Shown piece after piece: positions 34,623-43,397 of a stretch of DNA of 64,000 nt; positions within the stretch are counted from its first letter, which is position 1, and each line of letters opens with the position of its first letter. The DNA lies in the NCBI GenBank assembly GCA_039938515.1, contig JBDUUL010000015.1, positions 269,209 to 333,208 on the forward strand, given 5' to 3'. A model generated the notes under the pieces. That model worked only from the letters and a program-made list of their open reading frames with translations. It ran no database searches and was not told the origin of the DNA. The position numbers and the translations under genes are program-made. This stretch comes from Nitrososphaera sp. Lineage in GTDB: Archaea; Thermoproteota; Nitrososphaeria; Nitrososphaerales; Nitrososphaeraceae.

Positions 34623-35096
34623 TCACGTTGCCGGCTCCTCCATCGCCGGCACAATCTCCTCTGCGATAAACGCCCTGAAGCCCGGGTCAAACCAGCTCTC
34701 TATGTTCATGGACTTCCAGTCTTCTCGTATTGTGCCGAACTTGAATGCGTTTCTCATCCATGCCAGCCATCCTTCCCACTCGTTGTCACTTAGGACCTTT
34801 CGCTGGCGCATGTGGTAAGCGTGCGAGCATATGTAAAGAACGTAGTATGTAAACACGCCCTCTTCATCAGCCTCCGGCCTTCCCTTTGCTATGACCTTGA
34901 GCAGGCCGGGCCTCTCTATCAGGATCTCGCCCATCCTGTGTATTTTTTCGTCAAGGTCGTTCAACACCCTCGTTTCGACGTCGACCGAAATGCCCTGAAT
35001 CTGCCTTTTCGAAAAATACAGAGTCATAAGCATAGTCCCGACGATTCCAATAGTCTGCGCGATAGTCAGCCAGTCGTCAAACGACAAATCCGCCAT
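34623..35096 (-). CDS. Membrane-anchored hypothetical protein
   Basis: The 157-residue product has one N-terminal span (LTIAQTIGIVGTMLMTLYFS, about 10-30), then a helical cytoplasmic domain (VETRVLNDLDEKIHRMGEIL; VFTYYVLYICSHAYHMRQRK; EWEGWLAWMRNAFKFGTIRE). The W/Y-rich pattern recalls small uncharacterised membrane-tethered proteins of bacteria. It lies 44 bp downstream of the DUF2795-like gene on the same strand. Function unknown. Confidence 0.68.
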   Translation of the reverse strand: MADLSFDDWLTIAQTIGIVGTMLMTLYFSKRQIQGISVDVETRVLNDLDEKIHRMGEILIERPGLLKVIAKGRPEADEEGVFTYYVLYICSHAYHMRQRKVLSDNEWEGWLAWMRNAFKFGTIREDWKSMNIESWFDPGFRAFIAEEIVPAMEEPAT

Positions 35097-35140
35097 GAAA
35101 GGACTATCAGAAGTGCGTATTGAAAAGGCTGATCCAGCTC

Positions 35141-35482
35141 CTAGGCCGCAGAGCTGTCTGCAAGCCTCGCGGCCTCGACTACCTCAAAGACGTTGTAGTA
35201 CTGCCTATCGTCGAATATCTTGTCGACAAGCGCGATTGTCTCCGCGCGCGACATGGTCGAGTTTTCAGGGAAACTGGTGCTCAGGTATTCCATGATCTTA
35301 CTCTTGTCAGCCGGAAACGTGACGTTTTTTAGTACCTGCGCAAGCGCCGCAGCTTTTGGAAAGTCGTGGACCATCATGTCATCCCGCTGCATGCCCTCGA
35401 CCCCCTCCTGCTTGCGCAGAACATCCGCGATATGTTCAACGTTTCGCTCCGTAGGAATTTGATCTTTGTTTTCTCTGGACAT
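35141..35482 (-). CDS. DUF2795-like protein, copy 1
   Basis: The 113-residue product has the pattern ALAQVLKNVTFPADKSKIME, YLSTSFPENSTMSRAETIAL and VDKIFDDRQYYNVFEVVEAA. The FPA-x-K then D-x-x-Y...xV order is that of DUF2795, a small domain of unknown function common in archaea and bacteria. A second copy lies at 45209-45541 with FPATKEDI and LDDKVEYHSAYEIEKAA. It is divergent from the HAD gene at 35573. Confidence 0.7.
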   Translation of the reverse strand: MSRENKDQIPTERNVEHIADVLRKQEGVEGMQRDDMMVHDFPKAAALAQVLKNVTFPADKSKIMEYLSTSFPENSTMSRAETIALVDKIFDDRQYYNVFEVVEAARLADSSAA

Positions 35483-35572
35483 TCTTACGCCGTATATTGC
35501 GCAGCAAGATATTTACGCGCACCGCAGGCACGGATAACCGATTTAATCAATAAGATATGTCTTGTACTTCAG

Positions 35573-36304
35573 ATGGCTCACGCTATGGAGTATGATAAGA
35601 AGGCTGCTGCCTTTGGAGGATTTGACGCTCTGCTGTTTGATCTTTTTGGAACGCTAGTAGATACGAGTTCGCTTGCCCGCGGCTTTGAAGAAATAGGCAT
35701 CGCCGTCGACGTCAAGGCATTTTCAGAGGCGTGGCAGTCCAAGCGGCTGCAGTACATGTGGGTAAACTCGCTTCTGACCAAGAGCAGCTCAAATACAGCT
35801 CCGGTCGTACAATTTCAACCGTTTGAAAAACTGTCTATTAGAGCCCTCAGTTATACTGCAAAGATGCACGGCATAAACCTGAGTGAGGATCAGATTGTAA
35901 GGATATCCGAGTCGCAGCTCTCTCTTGACATTTTGCCGGACGTGAGGCAGGGCCTAGAAAAGGTGCATTCGGCCGGCAATATCAGGATGTCCGTGCTTAC
36001 AAACGGCTCAAGTCGGAACACGGAGAAGCTGTTACAGAAAAATGGATTGGACCATTACTTTGAGGCAGTAATAAGCGCCGAGGATGTGCGCTATTACAAG
36101 CCGAGCCCCGAACCATATTATCACGCGGCAAATGTTTTGAAGCTCCCAGCAAGCAGGCTGGTAATGGTGAGCGCGAACCTCTGGGACATTGCGGGGGCCC
36201 AGAACGCGGGCATGAAGGCGTGCTGGATAAACCGCGAGGCGATTTTGGATATCGACCAGATGGACGTTCGGGGCGACCTCTCCTTTCCGTCGCTTATCGA
36301 GTGA
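35573..36304 (+). CDS. HAD-superfamily hydrolase (haloacid-dehalogenase type II-like)
   Basis: From the ATG at 35573 the product is 243 residues; the open frame extends upstream but reads as non-coding. Motif I is LLFDLFGTLVD (nucleophile Asp23), motif II SVLTNGSSRN, motif III the Lys in RYYKPSPEPYYHAANVL and motif IV MVSANLWDIAGAQNAGMKAC with a Asp before GAQ. SANLWDIAGAQNAG is typical for L-2-haloacid dehalogenase-type enzymes. In archaea without haloacids the substrate may be another phosphoester or haloacid; it is not known. Confidence 0.9.
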   Translation: MAHAMEYDKKAAAFGGFDALLFDLFGTLVDTSSLARGFEEIGIAVDVKAFSEAWQSKRLQYMWVNSLLTKSSSNTAPVVQFQPFEKLSIRALSYTAKMHGINLSEDQIVRISESQLSLDILPDVRQGLEKVHSAGNIRMSVLTNGSSRNTEKLLQKNGLDHYFEAVISAEDVRYYKPSPEPYYHAANVLKLPASRLVMVSANLWDIAGAQNAGMKACWINREAILDIDQMDVRGDLSFPSLIE

Positions 36305-36377
36305 ATGCAGTTCTTCGCTTCGGCGAGCCGGATTGGGGCACGCGCAGCCTAAGAAAGGTGGATAACCGATAAATGAA

Positions 36378-36650
36378 ATGCACGCTAACCGGCCGGTAGA
36401 ATTCAGGATGTCTGATTCGATAGACTCGGTTCCGCTAACGGGATTGTCCGTGTTTACCAAGGAAGACGAGGATCATTCCGTGGGAGTGGTCGAAGACGTC
36501 GAGGAGGAGAGCGGAAGCTTGATTGTCCGCGGTAACTTGGATCTTAGAAAATATTCTATTCCCCGCGACACTGTCGTGGGAATTGATCCCACTAATGAAA
36601 AGTTGATTCTGGACATGACGCGAGACGACTTCATCGAGTATGAAAAATGA
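36378..36650 (+). CDS. Small PRC-barrel-like protein
   Basis: The frame is 90 residues, or 80 from the ATG at 36408 (MSDSIDSVPLTGLSVFTKED). A beta-rich segment SVGVVEDVEEESGSLIVRGN, then LDLRKYSIPRDTVVGIDPTN resembles a PRC-barrel (a small beta barrel in RNA processing and photosynthesis proteins). The start is uncertain. It overlaps the frame of the next C2H2 gene, which probably starts later. No partner is known. Confidence 0.62.
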   Translation: MHANRPVEFRMSDSIDSVPLTGLSVFTKEDEDHSVGVVEDVEEESGSLIVRGNLDLRKYSIPRDTVVGIDPTNEKLILDMTRDDFIEYEK

Positions 36651-36693
36651 TGGCTTTTTACATACTTTTGCGACCAGGAGAGTCGAGCGGTTA

Positions 36694-36831
36694 ATGTCGG
36701 GCATTCTAAATGACGACCAGTATGTTTGCGAGGTCTGCGGTCGGGGTTTTGGCACGAAGGAGAAACTGAGGGAGCACCTCTTTGAGCACGGCGCCGATAA
36801 GGTGCAAGAGCGGCTGGAACGAGCGCTCTAA
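36694..36831 (+). CDS. C2H2 zinc-finger miniprotein (45 aa)
   Basis: From the ATG at 36694 the product reads MSGILNDDQYVCEVCGRGFG, then TKEKLREHLFEHGADKVQER. The Cys-x2-Cys-x12-His-x4-His is a classic C2H2 finger. Related fingers lie at 59881-60096 and 61077-61199. One finger alone binds DNA weakly, so partner binding or dimerisation would be needed. Confidence 0.75.
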   Translation: MSGILNDDQYVCEVCGRGFGTKEKLREHLFEHGADKVQERLERAL

Positions 36832-36843
36832 ATGACGGTGCAC

Positions 36844-37557
36844 TTAACCTACTACATTTAGCGTACCGTGCATGAACGGATGTATTGTACAATGGTAGGC
36901 TAGCGAAGGCTGAGGAGTTGACGGCATCTTTGCCGAGCCGGATTGCCCGGCGGCGATTATCCCGGTGTCAAACGATCCATTGTCTGCTGTCGCAGTATGG
37001 GGCGCCGTGTCTCTGTTGTCCCATACCATCGGAACCCCGGCCTGCACTGAAGCGGGATTAGGCTGGTAGTACTCCTTTACCTGCTGCGCCCCGGCTCCCG
37101 CGGGGATTCGGATAGCTACAATGACGTTTCTTGCCCTTGTAGAGTTGTTTGACGGGCCGCTAGCCGAAGTGCTTGCTGCCGCTCGCTGGCCTGCTGTCTG
37201 ATTTGAAGTCGCTGACCCTGTAGCATTTCCAGTCGCCGTGGTGTTGGCCAGGTTGGTGGTACTGTTTGAAGCAATCTGCGTTTCATTTGAAAAGCCGCGC
37301 AAAGACGGCGGGATCTCGGCCTCCTTGGGAGTAAGAACCGGTTGCGCAGGAAGGCCGTACTGCTTCCTCAGTGTATCCTGCTGCTTTTGGAGCACCGTAG
37401 TTGAAAAGCTTGACCCCAGATGACCAAACGACAAATAAAGTGCGATAATCGCCGTGATTGAAATCCCCATTACAAGCAGGCCGCCGGCCACTCCTTTCAT
37501 GTACTTCGAGTAGCCGCCTGCATCCTCGTCGCCTCCCTTCTTTCCGGCAGCAGACAT
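36844..37557 (-). CDS. Membrane-anchored cupredoxin, amicyanin-like
   Basis: The 237-residue protein (ATG at 37557, or TTG two codons earlier) has a cytoplasmic lysine-rich start, one span (about 22-48), a long Thr/Asn/Ala/Ser linker with many N-x-T/S sites, and a cupredoxin domain at the C-terminus. Ligands are His in APHTATAD, Cys, His and Met in YHCTIHPFMHGTLNV (C-x2-H-x2-M, the amicyanin spacing). It is an electron carrier or copper carrier on the outside of the cell membrane. It is the first of three neighbouring cupredoxin-fold genes on the same strand. Confidence 0.9.
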   Translation of the reverse strand: MSAAGKKGGDEDAGGYSKYMKGVAGGLLVMGISITAIIALYLSFGHLGSSFSTTVLQKQQDTLRKQYGLPAQPVLTPKEAEIPPSLRGFSNETQIASNSTTNLANTTATGNATGSATSNQTAGQRAAASTSASGPSNNSTRARNVIVAIRIPAGAGAQQVKEYYQPNPASVQAGVPMVWDNRDTAPHTATADNGSFDTGIIAAGQSGSAKMPSTPQPSLAYHCTIHPFMHGTLNVVG

Positions 37558-37610
37558 CCGCAAGTACTATATGCAGACATCAAATGAAAGGGGTTCGCTA
37601 GGCCAGGCTG

Positions 37611-38588
37611 TTAGCCAGTATTTTTCTTGGGAGGCAGGAACAATAAAGACGAAGTCGGGCTATTGCTGTCTGTGCCGGTGGTAATAGTGGTATTGGTTGA
37701 ACTGGGGTCTGACACCGAACTCAGGGTGAACTTGTCAGTCATTTGCGGCTGGGTGTATACATGGTTGCCCTGAGACAGTATTCTCACCGTAAGATAATAG
37801 GGGACGTTTTTTGTCATGATGGGTCCCTGCAGATGAAACGTCCCCGAGCCGGAGTGGTCATGATGCCCTCTAAAGTCAGGCCCCCAGGTTGTGAACTGGG
37901 AGGCAATAGGCTTGGTAGCATTGCCGGCCGTTGCATTTAGCGGCAATAGTTCCAGATCGAGGATTCCGCTTTCTGTAACAAAGCTGTGCCGGCAGAGCAC
38001 TGCAGTGTCATTTGAAACCGTGACGTTGTACTTCAGCCCCTGGACTGGCGGAATTGAAACCAGCTTGGGGACAAACGAGACAACAAAACTTGTCTTGCTC
38101 GATGCATCAAAAGGCAAGGTCCCCACACCGCCAATGAGCATGTTCATGTAATAGCCCTTCTGCGTGGTGTTGCCCACGTTAATCGTTCCCTGAAGAGAGC
38201 TGTCCAGAGTATCCGAGTAATGGTAAGTGCCAGCATGGGTGAACTGGTGGGCGTACCAGCCGCCGTTTGCAAGAATGATTTTTGAGTCAAAGTTTTCCGG
38301 CGAACCAGAAGAGGTCACTGTATGGTTGGCACCGTCGTTGTTCACCCACAGCACCGTCAAGTTCAGAGGAATCGATGCGACCGACGGCTTGAGCTCCCAG
38401 GTGCCGCTTGATGCAGAAGTTATTGTAATGTTGTACGATGGTACCTCCCGTAGCTTGGATAACATCGGCGGGTCTGCCGTTGTTACCTGCACGGGAAAGC
38501 TGGCACTGTAGGCTGACAGAAAAATCCCATCGCCAGAGGCAAGGACAAGCAGGCCGGCAAAGCAGCAAAACTGAAAATATAGTCTCAT
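37611..38588 (-). CDS. Exported cupredoxin-fold protein lacking copper ligands, copy 1
   Basis: From the ATG at 38588 the product is 325 residues with a signal peptide (MRLYFQFCCFAGLLVLASGD). A cupredoxin-like domain follows: LNLTVLWVNNDGANHTVTSS has the first His, but the usual Cys/His/Met loop reads HAGTYHYSDTLDSSLQGTIN, without any of them. A second beta-sandwich domain (SIPPVQGLKYNVTVSNDTAV; TFHLQGPIMTKNVPYYLTV) and a Thr/Ser-rich tail complete it. It aligns with 38791-39900 across its length. The fold is probably used for structure or another ligand, not type-1 copper. Confidence 0.82.
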   Translation of the reverse strand: MRLYFQFCCFAGLLVLASGDGIFLSAYSASFPVQVTTADPPMLSKLREVPSYNITITSASSGTWELKPSVASIPLNLTVLWVNNDGANHTVTSSGSPENFDSKIILANGGWYAHQFTHAGTYHYSDTLDSSLQGTINVGNTTQKGYYMNMLIGGVGTLPFDASSKTSFVVSFVPKLVSIPPVQGLKYNVTVSNDTAVLCRHSFVTESGILDLELLPLNATAGNATKPIASQFTTWGPDFRGHHDHSGSGTFHLQGPIMTKNVPYYLTVRILSQGNHVYTQPQMTDKFTLSSVSDPSSTNTTITTGTDSNSPTSSLLFLPPKKNTG

Positions 38589-38735
38589 GTTGTGCTCGCC
38601 TGCTCTACGCGGTGAAGCAATCACCGACCTATGGCGATTGCTAACCGCAAATTCACCTAATAATGGTTTTAGAATCTTTTACGTGCAAAAAGTTCCCAGC
38701 ATACAACCTGCGCAGCCGAGATTTCAACGGTCGAA

Positions 38736-38779
38736 AGAAAAGAAAAATCCCGCCCGGCGCGCCAAACCGGAGCGGGCGG
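38736..38779 (-). terminator. Hairpin terminator of the 38791-39900 gene
   Basis: On the minus strand, CCCGCTCCGG then a short loop and CCGGGCGGG form a GC-rich stem, followed by ATTTTTCTTTTC. It lies just after the stop of the cupredoxin-fold gene. Confidence 0.6.
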
Positions 38780-38790
38780 ACATTCTTAAC

Positions 38791-39900
38791 CTACTTGCCT
38801 GAGGGGGAATTGCTGGATGTGTAATTGCCAACTGGCATTTGGTTCGGAGCCGCTTTTGACGGTGTCATTGCAGGATTTGGCAAAACTGTATAAGTAGAGG
38901 TGCTATGGCCTGAACTGCTGCCCGATGCAGAAGTCGTCCCCGCGGAAAACGCCGGCAGGGCGAACTGATCTGTTTCATTGCTAAGCTTCGAGCTGTCCTT
39001 GGTGACGATCTGGACCTTGAGCGTGTACTGAGTATTCTGGGTCATCACCGGCCCCTGTATATGGAAGGTGCCAGTGTTACCATGACCTTCCTGGCTTACA
39101 AAGTCTGGACCCCATGTCGTGAACTGCTGCTGGATTGGCTTCGTGCTGTTGATTCCATGACTTGGCTTTGGCACAAGCTCTAGGTAAAGGATGCCTGATA
39201 CGGTGTCATATGCATGAGAGTACAGCCTGGCAGTAGAGTTCGAAATGGTAACATTGTACGTCGTTGCGACAGCAGGAGGTATGCTGATGTCCTTTGGCAC
39301 AAAGACCGTCACAAAACTCTGCGGATTTGATGCGTTGAAAGGAAGTACTCCAAGCCCGCCAATCAGCATGTTCATGTGCGAGCCTACCTCCATCCCATTG
39401 CCCACGTTGATTATGCCCTTGTCGGTCGCATTCTGGCCGTCATAATAGATGTACGTTCCGACCTTGTTGAATTTGAACATGAACGAACCGCCGTTAGGCG
39501 CCAGCGCGCGCGAGAATATTGTGGCCGGTGGAGTATATGTCGAGTTAACCACCGTCTGGACCGTATGGATGCCAATATCATTGTTAAACCATATTACAGT
39601 CGTGTTGACCGGGATTGACACGACCCTTGGGGTAAACTGCGTTGAGCTGTTTTGCGAAGATGGCTGCAGGTTGATTGTATAGGTCGGTTCGTCGCTGAAG
39701 GTGTAGAAGATCGGAGGAGGAAAGGTACCCTGAGCAAACGAGTTTGTGTTCAGCTTCGCGGTCGGCTGGGCATAGGAGCTTGCCGGCACGACAATAAGTG
39801 AAGTGGCTGCCAGCAGCAGTAGGGCTGGCACAATACGGGCGTTGTGAGAATTAGCCGGCGTTCCAGTGTTTTTCTTTGCCGAAGAGAACGGGTCTATCAT
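38791..39900 (-). CDS. Exported cupredoxin-fold protein lacking copper ligands, copy 2
   Basis: From the ATG at 39900 the product is 369 residues with a basic N-terminus and a signal segment (IVPALLLLAATSLIVVPASS). Domain 1 has NTTVIWFNNDIGIHTVQTVV and VGTYIYYDGQNATDKGIINV: the Cys and Met of a copper site are absent, and only one His of the first ligand position is kept. Domain 2 (SIPPAVATTYNVTISNSTAR; GTFHIQGPVMTQNTQYTLKV) matches copy 1. The pair arose by duplication and kept the ligand loss, so loss predates the duplication or is functional. Confidence 0.82.
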   Translation of the reverse strand: MIDPFSSAKKNTGTPANSHNARIVPALLLLAATSLIVVPASSYAQPTAKLNTNSFAQGTFPPPIFYTFSDEPTYTINLQPSSQNSSTQFTPRVVSIPVNTTVIWFNNDIGIHTVQTVVNSTYTPPATIFSRALAPNGGSFMFKFNKVGTYIYYDGQNATDKGIINVGNGMEVGSHMNMLIGGLGVLPFNASNPQSFVTVFVPKDISIPPAVATTYNVTISNSTARLYSHAYDTVSGILYLELVPKPSHGINSTKPIQQQFTTWGPDFVSQEGHGNTGTFHIQGPVMTQNTQYTLKVQIVTKDSSKLSNETDQFALPAFSAGTTSASGSSSGHSTSTYTVLPNPAMTPSKAAPNQMPVGNYTSSNSPSGK

Positions 39901-40061
39901 GCTGCAATGTTTGGCGCCCGAAGAAATATTGGATTTACTTGATTTTTCCAGCATCTGCCTCGGCATCCGGCATCGGTGAGAACATACAATATCTTATTGC
40001 GGAACGCCCCAGCAAGTATTTTTCTCGCTTCGAACGGTACGTCCATGCGTCTTGGAAAACA

Positions 40062-40754
40062 TCATTTGGCCAGGCGGCCAAACGTACGTTCAAAGCTGTC
40101 TGAAATTGGCGTCACAAGCACCTTGTCCAGCTTGCCAGCAACTGATACAAAGAGCAGCGCGACCGCTACACCAAGCATAATGCCTCCGGCAACGTCGAGC
40201 GGAGTGTGGGCCCCGAGATAAACACGTGACAAGCAGACAACCCCTGCTTCAGCGGTCATTGCAATGGAAATGACAGTCTGCCTTGGCGTGCCGCGGTAAA
40301 GCGCCAGCAGTACCGTTGCGCCTGCGGAAACGAGCAGGGCATGGCCAGAGGGAAAAGAAAACGAATTGTCCGGCGCAATCACAAAGTCGTCGGCAGGAAT
40401 CGCAGGCCGCGGCCGGCCAACAATTTCTTTGGCCACAGTACCAATCGGAATAAGTGCAATCATCAGCAGCCCCATCGTCACCGCAGCGATTCTTCCCTGC
40501 CTGCCTCCAAATACAAAAAGCAGGATACCGGCCGCCGGCCACACGACTTCTCTGCCATAAGCAGTAGCAAGGAGCATGAGCGAATTGAGAATACCATAGT
40601 GAGGCTCGTTTAATTGCAAAAACATCGACCGGTCCGAATGCTGAACTGGGGACGGAACGCCTGTATTACAGCAGCTTCCTGGCGAGACAAGAACTGCCAG
40701 CAAAACAAACAAAACAAAGAGCGCGGCAGCAGCCGCAACAAACCTCCTCACCAA
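40062..40754 (-). CDS. PAP2-family membrane phosphatase
   Basis: The 230-residue protein has about five to six spans and the three PAP2 phosphatase motifs: KEIVGRPRPAI, SFSFPSGHALLVSAG (general-base His) and CLSRVYLGAHTPLDVAGG (nucleophile His). Members hydrolyse isoprenyl or lipid phosphates at the outer face of the membrane. In archaea a typical substrate is polyprenyl pyrophosphate or lipid phosphate. It starts on the minus strand just before the SDR on the plus strand. Confidence 0.92.
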   Translation of the reverse strand: MVRRFVAAAAALFVLFVLLAVLVSPGSCCNTGVPSPVQHSDRSMFLQLNEPHYGILNSLMLLATAYGREVVWPAAGILLFVFGGRQGRIAAVTMGLLMIALIPIGTVAKEIVGRPRPAIPADDFVIAPDNSFSFPSGHALLVSAGATVLLALYRGTPRQTVISIAMTAEAGVVCLSRVYLGAHTPLDVAGGIMLGVAVALLFVSVAGKLDKVLVTPISDSFERTFGRLAK

Positions 40755-40884
40755 TTCAACCCTTTATGCCAATTAGCGTTGCAAGCCATCCTTAATTATA
40801 TTGCTAGTTTGTACGCCACCGAGTTGCTGTGCGATGGCGCGTTTGTGGGCTAGATTTAAGTACGCTGGCGGCAATCTAGCTGCA

Positions 40885-41745
40885 ATGTCGGCACCTCAAA
40901 AAGTTGCGGTTGTTACTGGAAGCTCTAGCGGAATCGGGCACGCAGCAGCCGTTGCACTTGCGAACAACGGATTTCTCACTTTTGCCACCATGCGCGACCT
41001 GGGAAAAAGAAGTACCATAGATTCTGCCGCAAAAGGCATGCCTGATGGCGGCAAGAATCTGAGGGTTGTACAGCTCGACGTTACTGATGACTCGTCAGTG
41101 AAAAACGCGGTGCAGTCGATCGTGTCAGAATCGGGCAGGATTGACGTGCTTGTAAACAACGCCGGTTTTGGCGTCATGGGGGCTTTTGAAGACGTTTCAA
41201 TAGAAGAGCTTAGAAAGCAGTTTGAGACCAACGTGTTTGGAGCTGTGCGCGTCACGCAGGCTATCTTGCCGACAATGAGAAAGCAAAGGTCGGGCAGGAT
41301 TATCAACATGAGCTCCGGTGCAGGCAGGCTTGGATACCCTGGCGGCTCGGCGTACATTGCCTCAAAGTTTGCCCTTGAGGGCATCAGCGAATCGCTCGCC
41401 TATGAGGCAGACTTTTTCGGCATCCAGGTTTCTCTTATCGAACCGGGATTTATCCGGACTAACTTTGGCAACGGCATGATCCTTGCAAAGAAGGCGCAGG
41501 ACACAGGCTCACCGTATCTGCAAATGATGCACGGTATGTCTAGCTTTTTCGACAAGGCCATGGAAAACGCCAGCCCGCCGGAGCTTGTTGCAGACCGAGT
41601 GGTTGAGGCCGCTACTGCCAGCAAGCCCAAATTGCGCTATCTGGCTGGGAAGGACGTTGAGCAGTGGGTAGGCGCCCGGAACAGCATGTCGGACGATGAC
41701 TTTTTTGCAATGATCAAGCAGGGCATGATGCCAAGTAGCGGATGA
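40885..41745 (+). CDS. Short-chain dehydrogenase/reductase
   Basis: From the ATG at 40885 the product is 286 residues. The NAD(P) loop TGSSSGIG is at 11-18, NNAG at 91-94, catalytic Ser at 143-144 and Tyr157/Lys161 in SAYIASK. The enzyme should oxidise an alcohol or reduce a carbonyl with NAD(P)(H). The C-terminal part (FIRTNFGNGMILAKKAQDTG) resembles short-chain oxidoreductases of ketoacyl-like substrates. The upstream open frame to 40801 is unlikely. A TATA-like GATTTAAGTA is near 40853. Confidence 0.92.
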   Translation: MSAPQKVAVVTGSSSGIGHAAAVALANNGFLTFATMRDLGKRSTIDSAAKGMPDGGKNLRVVQLDVTDDSSVKNAVQSIVSESGRIDVLVNNAGFGVMGAFEDVSIEELRKQFETNVFGAVRVTQAILPTMRKQRSGRIINMSSGAGRLGYPGGSAYIASKFALEGISESLAYEADFFGIQVSLIEPGFIRTNFGNGMILAKKAQDTGSPYLQMMHGMSSFFDKAMENASPPELVADRVVEAATASKPKLRYLAGKDVEQWVGARNSMSDDDFFAMIKQGMMPSSG

Positions 41746-41834
41746 GCTTTATCTGACTCCCACAGTGGCTTCAGTAAAAGCCATTACCGGTTATCGCCCG
41801 CTATGTATTTCCGCCGCGCCAGAGTGTGAGCCAG

Positions 41835-42134
41835 CTAGATCATCAAGAGGTCGTCGACAGGCTGTATCATAACCACAACCTTGTCACCCTTGAGCGCTTT
41901 TTTAATCCTCCCTGAGATCTCTTCCACGTCGTCCGAGTTTACCACAAAGGCGATCACCTTTCGGGTAGTATAGGCGAGCTCGGCGGTGCCGACACCTCTT
42001 CCTGTTGTAACTCGCTCTTTTTCCTTTGTCGCTCTCTTGACATCATAGATTGTCGCGTCTAGTCCCATTTCCCTGATGGCTGCTGAAATAGCGTCTATGT
42101 TTTCCGGTTTGGCTATTATTGCAAGCCTTTTCAT
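41835..42134 (-). CDS. PII-like signalling protein, degenerate
   Basis: From the ATG at 42134 the product is 99 residues: MKRLAIIAKPENIDAISAAI, REMGLDATIYDVKRATKEKE and IAFVVNSDDVEEISGRIKKA with LKGDKVVVMIQPVDDLLMI. The ferredoxin-like order fits the GlnB/GlnK family. The T-loop is short and lacks the uridylylated Tyr, and the usual TG-x-I-GDGK/RTGE loop is missing, so ATP/2-oxoglutarate binding is doubtful. A TTG-started extension to 42206 is possible. No AmtB gene is near. Confidence 0.78.
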   Translation of the reverse strand: MKRLAIIAKPENIDAISAAIREMGLDATIYDVKRATKEKERVTTGRGVGTAELAYTTRKVIAFVVNSDDVEEISGRIKKALKGDKVVVMIQPVDDLLMI

Positions 42135-42688
42135 GTTCTTTGATTTCTTGCTCGGTTTTTCAGAGTAAGTGATTTCAAAGGGGAGCGTCAGGCTTTCCCT
42201 TGTCAACCCTGTACTTGCCCCTGCCGCAGTAGAAAAGCCATTGTATCACGCTGCACTGCATTTGTGGAAAATTACATAACTTCAAAATTCTCCAAACGTA
42301 CGGCAGACAGCAATATTTTCCCCGTATTCTTGCACTTTTGCTTCGAAATATCCAAAAAGGCTAATAATGATAGCAAGCTACAGCTGAATGCCATGCGGGG
42401 AGATGCGCCTTTCTCCATCCCCTCAGATGCAACTTGGCGCACCAATGACCCGTATGGATGATAATTTTATCAAATTGCATACGGTACGCTATTCTAAATG
42501 TCTTTTGCAATTCAATTGCAGTTGGCCATGTCTGGGTCGCCGCTGATAAACGCGCCATAATCAAACCATGCTCCAGTCAGCAGGAGCGAAATGCCTAGTC
42601 CAAAAGCGCCCATATCATGCGTGTGCTGGAATTACTGGACATTAAGCGTTATCGTGATGCGCCAGTTCCATTCGTTTTTGGAAGTTTT
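42135..42688. other. 554-bp stretch without a supported gene
   Basis: Frames at 42264-42461 (+) and 42361-42564 (-) have no protein character that I can support. Nothing else is seen apart from AT-rich patches. Confidence 0.4.
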
Positions 42689-43021
42689 TCACGACTCATC
42701 CTGGAGTTTCACTGTAGCGTCTTGATGCCTTTCGTCTTGGGGTTTCAGATAGTAGTCAAGTGAGCCCTTGTCGCGGTTTGCAGTTAGCGCATTTTTCCTG
42801 CGGTTTTCCACTTGTTGCTCAAGCATATCTATCATTTTTTGGTTTGCCAGAATTACTGTCATAAGAAATGCTTCCTGTGGCATCTGCTCCTTTGCGTTAA
42901 ACGCACCGATAAATTGCCGGGTCTCAGACAGCATTTCTGTGAACAGCTCCTTGTTTTCGTTCTTTAGAAACACCGAAAAGGCGTTCCAGCTGGCAAGCTC
43001 GCGCTCGTATGCAGACGACAT
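42689..43021 (-). CDS. Hypothetical helical protein, 110 aa
   Basis: The product is predicted all-helical, with SWNAFSVFLKNENKELFTEM, LSETRQFIGAFNAKEQMPQE and AFLMTVILANQKMIDMLEQQ, and a charged C-terminus. It resembles in style the 106-residue protein at 3552-3872 (Q-rich helices of similar length), but a true relation is not clear. No family is recognised. Confidence 0.62.
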   Translation of the reverse strand: MSSAYERELASWNAFSVFLKNENKELFTEMLSETRQFIGAFNAKEQMPQEAFLMTVILANQKMIDMLEQQVENRRKNALTANRDKGSLDYYLKPQDERHQDATVKLQDES

Positions 43022-43123
43022 GTCCTACAACACAGCAGGGTATCAAAAATAGCTGTAGGTTGTACCGGAAGTGGTTCAGGCCGTATCCGAAAGACATTAT
43101 TCGTAGCGGTAACACGTAACCGT

Positions 43124-43378
43124 GTGGCGACCAGCCAGGCTGGCAGGACGTTGGTCATTGCGGGCGCAGTAGTAATTGCACTCGGCCTGCTTTTTACTTT
43201 GCAGAGCAAGTCCGCAGTCGGCCCGAGGTCTTCATTCATGTACAACAACCCACAGTGGACAGTTAACGGAATTGCAATAGCATATGCCGGGATTGCAATT
43301 ACCATCTTCGGCGTTGTGCTCTACCTGTACGGCAGGAGACAGAAATCCCAGCCGCAGAGAAATGGGAGCAGTATATAA
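43124..43378 (+). CDS. Small membrane protein, two spans
   Basis: The 84-residue product (GTG start) has spans at about 8-27 (TLVIAGAVVIALGLLFTLQS) and 47-68 (VNGIAIAYAGIAITIFGVVL), then a basic tail (YGRRQKSQPQRNG). Such hairpin proteins are common in this lineage. It precedes the Cys/His miniprotein at 43398 by 20 bp on the same strand. Confidence 0.65.
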   Translation: MATSQAGRTLVIAGAVVIALGLLFTLQSKSAVGPRSSFMYNNPQWTVNGIAIAYAGIAITIFGVVLYLYGRRQKSQPQRNGSSI

Positions 43379-43397
43379 GACCGGTAGCCGCCAAAGA

